From Clostridia bacterium (GTDB lineage Bacteria > Bacillota > Clostridia > Christensenellales > Aristaeellaceae): a DNA stretch of 6,184 bases. Shown piece after piece: positions 1 to 6,184 of this stretch. The notes beneath the pieces are model-generated. The model searched no databases, had not been told where the DNA came from, and saw nothing but the letters and a program-made list of their open reading frames with translations. Every line of letters begins with the position of its first letter. Position 1 is the stretch's first letter. The stretch is taken from NCBI GenBank assembly GCA_017412445.1, contig JAFPYA010000278.1:1-6184 (forward strand), in the 5' to 3' direction. The position numbers were made by a program, and so were the translations under genes.

Positions 1-25
1 ACGCATATTAAGCGAGGTATAGATT

Positions 26-931
26 ATGAACGAGTTTATCAAAGTATCTGACGAGGTAGCACAAGCGATAAAAGAAAACAAGCCTGTAGTAGCCCTCGAA
101 AGCACTATCATTTCTCACGGCATGCCTTATCCAAAGAACGTCGAAACAGCCATGAACGTAGAGAAAATCGTAAGGGTTAACGGCGCTGTTCCGGCTACCA
201 TCTGCATTATAGGCGGCAAGCTCACTGTCGGTGCCTCCGCTGACGAAATAGAATATCTGGGCAAGGAAGGCTTGAAGGTCACAAAGGCCTCGAGGTGCGA
301 CCTGCCGGTGCTTTTGTCGAAGGGACTCGACGGCGCGACCACTGTCGCCACCACTATGATAGGCGCCGCGCTTGCAGGCATAAAGGTGTTTGCGACAGGC
401 GGTGTTGGCGGCGTACACAGAGGCGCAGAGACGACCATGGATATCTCCGCCGATTTGGAGGAGCTTGGTAGAACCAACGTAATGGTGGTGTGCGCGGGCT
501 GCAAGAGCATACTCGACCTAAAGCTTACGCTCGAGTACCTCGAAACCAAAGGCGTGCCGGTAATCGGATACGGCACAGAGGAGCTGCCCGCGTTCTATAC
601 CGACAAAAGCGGTCTCAAGGTCGACTACCGTCTGGATACGCCCGAGGAGGTCGCCGCCGCATTCAAGTGCAAAATGGCGCTGGGCATAGACGGCGGCATG
701 CTGGTAACAAACCCGATCCCAAAGCAGTACGCGATGGATCCCGGCAAGATTAACGAAACCATAGACCGTGCGATAAAAGACGCCGACAGTCTCGGTATTC
801 ACGGCAAAGCACTCACGCCTTACCTGCTCGACCACATACAGAAGATGACCCAAGGCAAGAGCCTCGACAGTAATATTCACTTGGTGTACAACAACGCCGA
901 GCTCGCCACTAAGATCGCCTGCGCCCTCTGA
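26..931 (+). CDS. psuG: Pseudouridine-5'-phosphate glycosidase PsuG
   Basis: This cytosolic enzyme reversibly splits pseudouridine 5'-phosphate into uracil and ribose 5-phosphate, the second step of pseudouridine salvage after PsuK kinase. The 301-aa protein is full length for the family (E. coli about 312 aa) and matches it throughout: ALESTIISHGMPYP (23-36), GATTVATTM (103-111), FATGGVGGVHRG (122-133), DISADLEEL (139-147), VVCAGCKSILD (154-164), LVTNPIP (226-232) and SNIHLVYNNA (282-291). The active-site residues I remember for E. coli PsuG (Glu31, His137, Asp149, Lys166, Asn289) all fall here at a constant offset of six: Glu25, His131, Asp143, Lys160 (the Schiff-base lysine) and Asn283. 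The enzyme should therefore be active. The ATG at 26 is chosen because GAGG at 14-17 sits eight bases upstream. Only 25 bp precede it, so promoter and upstream neighbour are unseen. The usual partner psuK does not follow; it could lie upstream, outside the window. Confidence 0.96.
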   Translation: MNEFIKVSDEVAQAIKENKPVVALESTIISHGMPYPKNVETAMNVEKIVRVNGAVPATICIIGGKLTVGASADEIEYLGKEGLKVTKASRCDLPVLLSKGLDGATTVATTMIGAALAGIKVFATGGVGGVHRGAETTMDISADLEELGRTNVMVVCAGCKSILDLKLTLEYLETKGVPVIGYGTEELPAFYTDKSGLKVDYRLDTPEEVAAAFKCKMALGIDGGMLVTNPIPKQYAMDPGKINETIDRAIKDADSLGIHGKALTPYLLDHIQKMTQGKSLDSNIHLVYNNAELATKIACAL

Positions 932-949
932 TAACGGAGATATACTGCC

Positions 950-1783
950 ATGAAGCAAAGGATAATATCCGCTGTCGTAATGATAGTGATAGTCGTATTC
1001 TGCCTCGTAGCAAGCAATATAAGCCGCATGCTGCTGCTTATGGCTCTTGCGGTGATGGCCTGCATCGAGATGAAAAACGCTCTGGCCAAGCTGAACGTGA
1101 ACATACGCATCTGGTCCGCGTACATAATCATACTTGCCACCGGAGCCGCCATGTGGTTGGGTCTCACGAAATATGGCGGTTATGCTTTTCCGGCGTTTAT
1201 GGTGCTGATGCTCGCCGTGTTCAGCGAGATGGTCATCACTCAAAAATTCAACGTGCACGATGTATTTGCGACCTTTGGCGTATACTGCTATCCTTTGGCA
1301 CCCATGCTGCTTGTGCTCTACATCAGCCTTGCCACTCGCCCCATGCCGGACGGCACGACGGTGTACATCTGGCCGGCGGTGTTCATTACAAGCATTATGC
1401 CCTGCGTCGTAAGCGATACATTCGCGTTGTTTGGCGGCAAAGCGTTCGGCAAACACAAGCTCGCGCCTGCAATCAGCCCCAAGAAGACTGTAGAAGGTCT
1501 TATCTGCGGTATAGTAATGGGCACAGCCTCCGGTTTTCTGGCGCATTATGTACTCGTTTGGACCGGGCTTAATTTGATACCGCTTTGGGCGGACATACTG
1601 GCTGCGTTTGTGGCCTCGGTATCCGGGGCAATAGGGGATTTGGCCGCCTCGAGCGTAAAACGTGCCGCAGGTATAAAGGACTATTCTAATCTCATTCCCG
1701 GTCATGGCGGCATACTCGACAGGATTGACAGCGAGCTTTTTGCCATACCCTTGGTATACATGATATATGCCATGTTTATTTAA
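950..1783 (+). CDS. cdsA: Phosphatidate cytidylyltransferase (CDP-diglyceride synthase) CdsA
   Basis: This integral membrane enzyme makes CDP-diacylglycerol from CTP and phosphatidic acid, the branch point for bacterial phospholipid synthesis. The 277-aa length is normal for the family. The N-terminal half is a series of hydrophobic segments (about 5-35, 55-72, 77-97, 108-127, 138-158). The conserved cytosolic motif SDTFALFGGKAFGKH spans 155-169 and is followed by ISPKKTVEG (175-183). The full CTP_transf_1 signature lies at 235-260, with SVKR, KD, the GHGG turn (251-254) and the closing DRID (257-260). The acidic residues expected to bind metal and CTP (Asp230, Asp257, Asp260) are present. 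The start at 950 is supported by GGAG at 936-939 and by the typical MKQRIIS opening. The gene begins 18 bp after psuG, so the two are probably co-transcribed. More often cdsA sits between uppS and dxr/rseP; psuG precedes it here and a terminator follows. ATA supplies 16 of its 29 Ile codons. Confidence 0.96.
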   Translation: MKQRIISAVVMIVIVVFCLVASNISRMLLLMALAVMACIEMKNALAKLNVNIRIWSAYIIILATGAAMWLGLTKYGGYAFPAFMVLMLAVFSEMVITQKFNVHDVFATFGVYCYPLAPMLLVLYISLATRPMPDGTTVYIWPAVFITSIMPCVVSDTFALFGGKAFGKHKLAPAISPKKTVEGLICGIVMGTASGFLAHYVLVWTGLNLIPLWADILAAFVASVSGAIGDLAASSVKRAAGIKDYSNLIPGHGGILDRIDSELFAIPLVYMIYAMFI

Positions 1784-1803
1784 AACACTATACAAGGCAA
1801 CAA

Positions 1804-1849
1804 AAGAGCATCCTCAGGCAAGCATTTGCAAAGGATGCTCTTATTTTAT
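1804..1849. terminator. Probable bidirectional intrinsic terminator between convergent cdsA and comM
   Basis: The arms AAGAGCATCCT (1804-1814) and AGGATGCTCTT (1832-1842) form a perfect 11-bp stem. In the 17-base loop, GCAA (1818-1821) can pair with TTGC (1826-1829), giving a nested smaller hairpin. On the + strand the stem runs into TTATTTTAT (1841-1849), starting 57 bases after the cdsA stop. On the - strand it is followed by TTTGTTG, a weaker T tract, after the comM stop at 1859. It should serve both genes, more strongly for cdsA. This is read by eye; no folding energy was computed. Confidence 0.85.
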
Positions 1850-1858
1850 AGATTCATT

Positions 1859-3388
1859 TCAGCCCCAGTACTTTGCGTCTATCATTCTGTACTGCAGAGC
1901 CTCGCTCACGTGGTTTACAGATATGTCTTTTTCGCCTTCAAGATCGGCTATGGTGCGTGCGACCTTCAGTACGCGCGTATATGCTCGGTTGCTGAGCCCC
2001 ATCTTTTCACTTGCGGCGTTCATGACCTGCTTAGCCTCGCGGTTAAGGCGGCAGTAGTGATTGAGAGTAGTGGCGCTGAGTCGCGCGTTGCAGGTGATGC
2101 TTTCATCTTTGTATCTTTCGCGTTGAATCTCTCTTGCGGCTTCGACCCTCTGACGGATCTCGGAAGACGATTCACCATCTTTTTCGTCGGCCAGCTTTTC
2201 GGGCGGGATAGATTCCACCTCTATGTGCATGTCGATACGGTCAAGCAGGGGGCCGGAAATGCGGCTGAGATAGCGCTTGATGTCCAAAGGCGTGCAGCGG
2301 CATTGACGTGTGCGCGAGCCGTAATTGCCACAGGGGCAGGGGTTCATGGAGCATATGAGCATGAATTCTGACGGGTAGGTGCTTTGCGCCGCTACGCGCG
2401 TAATGGTTACAAAGCCGTCTTCCATCGGCTGACGCAGCGCCTCAAGCACGTCGCGCCTGTATTCGGGCAGCTCGTCCAAAAACAGTACGCCGTTGTGCGC
2501 CTTGCTTATCTCACCGGGCACAGCATGCACACCGCCGCCGACAATAGAAACGTGTGATGCGGTGTGATGCGGAGCGCGGAACGGGCGCTCAACCAGAAGC
2601 CCTTTTTCGGGTATGCTTCCCGCAACGGAATGTATTCGCGTAGTTATGAGCGCTTCCTCAAAGGTCATATCGGGTAGTATTGAAGGCACACAGCGCGCCA
2701 TTAACGTTTTGCCTGAACCGGGTGGGCCGACCATAAGCACGTTGTGACCGCCGGAAGCGGCGATGATGAGCGCGCGTTTGGCGCTCTTCTGTCCTTTTAC
2801 GCTTTTGAAATCGGAGGAGTAAATCCTTTCGCCAAGCAATTGGGCGTAGCTGACGGTCTTTAAGGGTTCTATTTTTCTTTTGCCGGACAAGTGGCTCACT
2901 ACCTGCATTAGCGTGCCGGCAGGTATGATGTCGATTCCTTCGACGCACATCACTTCCTTAGCGTTAGAGGAAGGGATGATAACCGTCTTTATTTTATCCG
3001 CGCGAGCGGAAATCACCAGCGGCAGCGCGCCGCGTATGGGCCTGATTTCGCCGTTCAGCGCCAATTCGCCCATTATCGCAATATTCGATATTGACTCAGG
3101 ATTTACGTGCTTACAGCAGGCGAGTATCGCTATAGCGATAGGCAGGTCGAACGCGGTGCTCTCCTTTTTTATGTCGGCAGGGGCAAGGTTAATTACGAGC
3201 CTGTCGGTTGGAAATTCAAAGCCTGTATTGCGCAGAGCCGACTTTATCCTTTCCCTCGCCTCCTTGACCGCTATATCGGGCAGTCCAACCAGCTCAAACG
3301 CCGGCAAGCCGTTCGAAAGATTGCATTCGACGGTTATCTTTATGCCATCGATGCCGCTTAGCGTATAACAAAGGGTGCGTGAAAGCAT
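1859..3388 (-). CDS. comM: ComM/YifB family Mg-chelatase-like AAA+ ATPase
   Basis: ComM (YifB) is a cytosolic hexameric AAA+ motor related to the Mg-chelatase ChlI subunit. In studied Gram-negative species it drives branch migration when incoming single-stranded DNA recombines during natural transformation. The 509-aa length is typical. In order: an N-terminal ChlI/Lon-protease-like fold domain (about 1-165) with LVGLPDIAVKEARERIKSAL (33-52); Walker A GPPGSGKT (221-228); RPFRAPHHTASH (268-279); Walker B VLFLDE (301-306); sensor-1 region SMNP (347-350) running into the four-cysteine cluster CPCG (351-354) and CRC (363-365); SGPLLDRID (378-386) with the putative arginine finger; and the Mg-chelatase C-terminal helical domain (about 410-509) ending in YWG. 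All nucleotide-binding motifs are intact. The start is fixed by an excellent ribosome binding site. The gene lies 15 bp after a glycosyltransferase gene, with which it is probably co-transcribed. In many bacteria it sits near dprA or topA; neither is seen here, so a transformation role in this organism is inferred only. Confidence 0.95.
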   Translation of the reverse strand: MLSRTLCYTLSGIDGIKITVECNLSNGLPAFELVGLPDIAVKEARERIKSALRNTGFEFPTDRLVINLAPADIKKESTAFDLPIAIAILACCKHVNPESISNIAIMGELALNGEIRPIRGALPLVISARADKIKTVIIPSSNAKEVMCVEGIDIIPAGTLMQVVSHLSGKRKIEPLKTVSYAQLLGERIYSSDFKSVKGQKSAKRALIIAASGGHNVLMVGPPGSGKTLMARCVPSILPDMTFEEALITTRIHSVAGSIPEKGLLVERPFRAPHHTASHVSIVGGGVHAVPGEISKAHNGVLFLDELPEYRRDVLEALRQPMEDGFVTITRVAAQSTYPSEFMLICSMNPCPCGNYGSRTRQCRCTPLDIKRYLSRISGPLLDRIDMHIEVESIPPEKLADEKDGESSSEIRQRVEAAREIQRERYKDESITCNARLSATTLNHYCRLNREAKQVMNAASEKMGLSNRAYTRVLKVARTIADLEGEKDISVNHVSEALQYRMIDAKYWG

Positions 3389-3393
3389 GAATT

Positions 3394-3401
3394 TTCCTCC
3401 C
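3394..3401 (-). promoter_or_regulatory. Strong Shine-Dalgarno site of comM
   Basis: On the - strand the sequence reads GGGAGGAAAATTCATG, placing GGGAGG seven bases before the comM ATG (3386-3388). It lies entirely in the 15-bp gap after the glycosyltransferase stop codon (3404-3406), two bases from it. It settles the comM start, and ribosomes finishing the upstream gene would arrive at this site, so translational coupling is plausible. Confidence 0.85.
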
Positions 3402-3403
3402 TT

Positions 3404-6184
3404 TTACTGGAGTGCAAAGTTGTACCAGTCAAACCATCTGAGTAGATTGGCATATTCATAATCACAGGGATAGCCGGATTCGAGCGGATAGAACATGCAG
3501 AACAGCGTAAACGCCAATGCAATAAGCGCAATCGCAAGTCCCAGCGCCCACTTGGGGTATCTGTTGTGCAGATACTCAAAGGCCAGCACAATCGCTATTA
3601 TTATGAACGGCACAGAGGTGAAGTAGTGGTAAATATATGTCGAGCGCGGCACAAGCACCCACGGCAGGTATTGGGATGCAAAGCCGATCAAAAGCAGCAG
3701 AAGCCTCTGATCCTTTTTTTTCTGCATGATGAATATGCATGTGCATACAACCATTGCCGCGATGCCGACCCACCATACCGCTGGGTTACCCATGGCAGAA
3801 ATAGACGAAACCACACCCTCACCCAAATATACGGTATCGGATGAATAATACCACATCGGCCAGATTACCAGCGGCCATTCGTACCAAGGCGACTTGAAAT
3901 AGTGCGTATCCACGACATTGCTGTGGTAGGAATACATCTGTTCCTGAAGCGACCACACCTTGTCTACCGAGAGGCCACCGCTTGCTGCAAAGTGCCAATA
4001 ATAGCTCAGATAATAGATTATCAGGGGCATTGCTACGAAGGCGATGCAGCAAAAGTCTATAATCAGCGTCAGCCTTACAGGAAAGCGAGAAATGTCAAGC
4101 TCATTTGATATTGGCTGTTTTTTTAGCGCGAAATATTCTTTTAGACTTATCGCGAGCTTTATAAAGAATATCAAAGCAAGTCCGCAGCTGGCATATATAC
4201 CCGTCCACTTGCTCGCCCATGCAAAGCTCATGAATAAGGCGGAAAGCCCGAGATTCAGGTATATTTTGCACGGCTTCGACCTTAAAAGATCCGCTTGATA
4301 GAAGCGTATCATGAACAGATACATGAGCATTGTGAAAAATACGGGATATGTATCTATCGTGGCTATGCGCGTCTGCGTAAAGTGCATGGAGTCGAGCGCA
4401 AGCAGTATCATGCCAAACAGCGCAGGTTTGTTCTTGCCTGTCAACTGTTTTATCAGCATGAAAAATGCGGGCAACATTAGTACGCCGAAAAACGCGCCCG
4501 AGAAGCGCCAGCCAAACGGCGTCATGCCAAACAGCTTTATGCCAAGCGCTATAAGCAGCTTGCCCAAATGTGGATGCGACCATTCGAGGATGTTTTCGGA
4601 CTTGTAGCCGTTCAATAATTCGTAAGCCGTGCGCGCATGGTAAATCTCGTCGAAGTACATGCCGTTAAAGTAGCTTGGATACGGAGCCACCTTATCCTGC
4701 TCGTCGATAAGCGCACGGTAGTTTGCGCCCTCAACGCTGCCGTAAACGTCGGCGACAGGCAACACTTCAGCGGTTTCCCCATCGAGGAACCCGACCTCAA
4801 GCAGCACAAGCTTTTGTGTAGCTACCGGGGAATGAGCTTTTTCATCGGCAACGGTAAAGCGCACAAAGCGCGAGGTCTGCAGCGGATAGCTTTCGCTGTA
4901 ACTTGCGTAGGTCATCTGCGCGCCGCCCTCGCCGGTGTCGATAACTGTGGATGCGTTTTTGGAGGTTACCTGAAACGTGCCGTTGGTGTAGACCTTTGGT
5001 ATGTACCAAATCCATTTGTAGATATCACCCTCGCCGTAGTTGGTTGCACATTCCTCGGTCCAGCTTTCACCGTCGTTCGAGAGCGAGACAGTGAAATAGT
5101 TGCTGCTTATACCGCCGTAATAGGTGAGCCTGTAGGTTCTTTCTTCGCCCAGATCGAATACAATTTGTTCGTTCTTTTTGCTCGTTGTATAACCGCTTTC
5201 GGGCGTGGAGGGGGAGCCGAGGTTCAAAAATGCGACAACCGAATACGCAGCGATCACGACGGCAAACACGATGAATTCGATCGATTTGAGCTTAAGCTTT
5301 TCACTGCCGGCAGAGTGCTTGCCCTTAAGCTTCCAGCCGAGGCTTATGTCGAAGGCTGTCCAGCAGATAAACAGAGTTGCAGCTATATTGAGCGCAGAAA
5401 TTATGTTGTTTAAGATTTTCTCGCTGTCCTGAAGGTTGCCAAGGCCGCTGTAGCCGCCCCATTCAAGCACAAGGGCGATGTTCATAAACTGTGTAACGCT
5501 GACGGTTATGAAATACACCATAAGGCGCTTATCCTTATGCTGGCGGTATGCGAGCAGGCTCAGCATAAGCGCGGGGAAGAGGTATCTCTCGTGCATCATC
5601 GGCGCAAACGTGAACAGCAGACTTATAAGCACAGTGCCTGCAAGCGCCAGGTTTTTGCAGCCGCGTATATTGGTTTGTGCTTGCTTCCTGGCCTTAACAG
5701 TGCTGCCTATGCAAACAAGTGACGCATAAATATAAGAAGCGACAAACATGAACCAAGCAAAGAAGCGGAAGCGATCGGGGCTGCTGCCTGCCATGCTTGA
5801 CCAGTTTTTGCCGAGCAACGCGTACAGATTGCAGGCGTTGATTGTCATGTAATTGTAGCTTGCAGCGGTGCCCAACAGCTTTTCCCACGGCCATTTTGTT
5901 ATATACAGAAGCAAGCGAGGTTCTTCTCTGTATAAACCTTCAAAGTAGGCAAACGGAACGGAAATAAGTACTATCGTCGATACCGCGCCGGCAAAACCTA
6001 TTGCCGCACGCCATATGCTCCCCTTGTGATTTGTGCAATCCGCAATCACGGCCACTAGGCCGATTGGCCCAAACATAAGCGCCTGCGGTTTTGTGAGTAT
6101 GGCCACCGCGTAAATCGGCAGCGCAGCCTGCCAGGTGCCGTTCATGCCGAAATAGACCGTGAGCGCAAGCAGCAGCACAAGCAG
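3404..6184 (-). CDS. Large membrane glycosyltransferase: Gpi18-like GT-C module fused to PMT/GT39 module (5' partial)
   Basis: The reading frame stays open to the right edge (926 codons visible), so the start is outside. A GTG at 6178 is in frame, but too little sequence precedes it to show a ribosome site, and the protein there is already mid-membrane-domain. Residues below count from 6178. Residues 1-280 are hydrophobic spans carrying TKPQALMFGP (29-38), NACNLYALLGKNW (114-126) and MHERYLFPAL (195-204), features I associate with the C-terminal half of Gpi18-related mannosyltransferases (COG5542). A span at 299-320 leads to an outer discoidin-like domain (about 335-468). Next comes a PMT module: catalytic-type FDEIYHAR (509-516), HPHLGKLLIALGIKLFG (535-551), RIATID (604-609), SKWTGIYA (656-663), and a C-terminal block with RSTYIYHYF (845-853) resembling PMT_4TMC. 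PMT-type GT-C enzymes move a sugar from a polyprenyl-phosphate carrier to an acceptor outside the membrane. Donor and acceptor cannot be told from sequence. No eukaryotic-type MIR domain is visible. The family call is firm; the two-module reading is an inference. Confidence 0.88.
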   Translation of the reverse strand: MLVLLLALTVYFGMNGTWQAALPIYAVAILTKPQALMFGPIGLVAVIADCTNHKGSIWRAAIGFAGAVSTIVLISVPFAYFEGLYREEPRLLLYITKWPWEKLLGTAASYNYMTINACNLYALLGKNWSSMAGSSPDRFRFFAWFMFVASYIYASLVCIGSTVKARKQAQTNIRGCKNLALAGTVLISLLFTFAPMMHERYLFPALMLSLLAYRQHKDKRLMVYFITVSVTQFMNIALVLEWGGYSGLGNLQDSEKILNNIISALNIAATLFICWTAFDISLGWKLKGKHSAGSEKLKLKSIEFIVFAVVIAAYSVVAFLNLGSPSTPESGYTTSKKNEQIVFDLGEERTYRLTYYGGISSNYFTVSLSNDGESWTEECATNYGEGDIYKWIWYIPKVYTNGTFQVTSKNASTVIDTGEGGAQMTYASYSESYPLQTSRFVRFTVADEKAHSPVATQKLVLLEVGFLDGETAEVLPVADVYGSVEGANYRALIDEQDKVAPYPSYFNGMYFDEIYHARTAYELLNGYKSENILEWSHPHLGKLLIALGIKLFGMTPFGWRFSGAFFGVLMLPAFFMLIKQLTGKNKPALFGMILLALDSMHFTQTRIATIDTYPVFFTMLMYLFMIRFYQADLLRSKPCKIYLNLGLSALFMSFAWASKWTGIYASCGLALIFFIKLAISLKEYFALKKQPISNELDISRFPVRLTLIIDFCCIAFVAMPLIIYYLSYYWHFAASGGLSVDKVWSLQEQMYSYHSNVVDTHYFKSPWYEWPLVIWPMWYYSSDTVYLGEGVVSSISAMGNPAVWWVGIAAMVVCTCIFIMQKKKDQRLLLLLIGFASQYLPWVLVPRSTYIYHYFTSVPFIIIAIVLAFEYLHNRYPKWALGLAIALIALAFTLFCMFYPLESGYPCDYEYANLLRWFDWYNFALQ
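4775..5176 (-). other. Discoidin (F5/8 type C)-like domain within the glycosyltransferase
   Basis: This segment encodes residues about 335-468 (counted from 6178). The stretch is polar and beta-like with no membrane span. It shows a discoidin pattern: VFDLGEERTYRLTYYGG (340-356), YFTVSLSNDGESW (361-373), SRFVRFTV (436-443) and a closing LLEVGFLDG (459-467). Such domains often bind carbohydrate or other surface ligands. It follows a membrane span ending near 320 and precedes the FDE motif, so it should sit outside the membrane. Discoidin is assigned by pattern only; another beta-sandwich fold is possible. Confidence 0.65.

Noticed and set aside
518..1795. A 425-codon open frame on the - strand spanning most of psuG and all of cdsA
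   Set aside because: It lies antisense to two genes with intact catalytic motifs, its translation is rich in Tyr and His with no recognisable domain, and it crosses the boundary between the two genes. It is a reading-frame shadow.
1826..2371. A 181-codon + strand open frame beginning inside the terminator hairpin
   Set aside because: It is antisense to the conserved 3' part of comM and starts within a stem-loop without a ribosome binding site.
2552..2571. Perfect tandem 10-bp repeat GTGTGATGCG inside comM
   Set aside because: It encodes the conserved PHHTASH stretch of the family on the opposite strand; the two copies are read in different frames, so the repeat is a coincidence of codon choice.
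4637..5413. A 258-codon open frame on the + strand opposite the glycosyltransferase
   Set aside because: It lies antisense to the discoidin-like and early PMT coding region, has no family resemblance, and the - strand frame carries clear conserved motifs.
6176..6178. GTG as the start of the glycosyltransferase
   Set aside because: The frame is open through the preceding two Leu codons to the window edge, and the sequence is already mid-membrane-domain. The gene is treated as 5' partial.

Overview
The window suggests a bacterial chromosome of moderate G+C, most likely an uncultured or gut-type Clostridia (Firmicutes) lineage. The grounds are strong GGAGG-type ribosome binding sites, a bacterial CdsA and ComM/YifB, and a large GT39-like membrane glycosyltransferase with a discoidin-like domain, an architecture I associate with Clostridia. 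ATA is the commonest Ile codon in cdsA (16 of 29 by hand count). The taxonomic call is an inference with moderate to low confidence. I see no mobile element, CRISPR array, tRNA or rRNA.

Layout: two convergent transcription units meet at one hairpin. On the + strand, positions 26-931 encode pseudouridine-5'-phosphate glycosidase (psuG). After an 18-bp gap, positions 950-1783 encode phosphatidate cytidylyltransferase (cdsA). A strong stem-loop at 1804-1842 lies in the 75-bp convergent gap and probably terminates transcription from both sides. On the - strand, a very large multi-spanning glycosyltransferase gene runs in from the right edge (its start is outside the window) and ends at 3404. Fifteen bases later comes comM/yifB (3388 down to 1859), a Mg-chelatase-like AAA+ ATPase of natural transformation. 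Coding density is very high and no gene-free stretch exceeds 75 bp.

How the genes relate: psuG (nucleoside salvage) and cdsA (CDP-diacylglycerol synthesis for phospholipids) look co-transcribed but belong to unrelated pathways. The glycosyltransferase and comM also look co-transcribed, again without an obvious pathway link. The most unusual object is the glycosyltransferase. Its visible 926 residues read as two GT-C-type membrane modules in one chain: the C-terminal half of a Gpi18/COG5542-like module, followed by a full PMT (GT39) module. A discoidin-like beta domain is inserted into the first outer loop of the PMT module, just before its catalytic Asp-Glu. No wholly new system is evident; the other three genes are ordinary members of well-known families.
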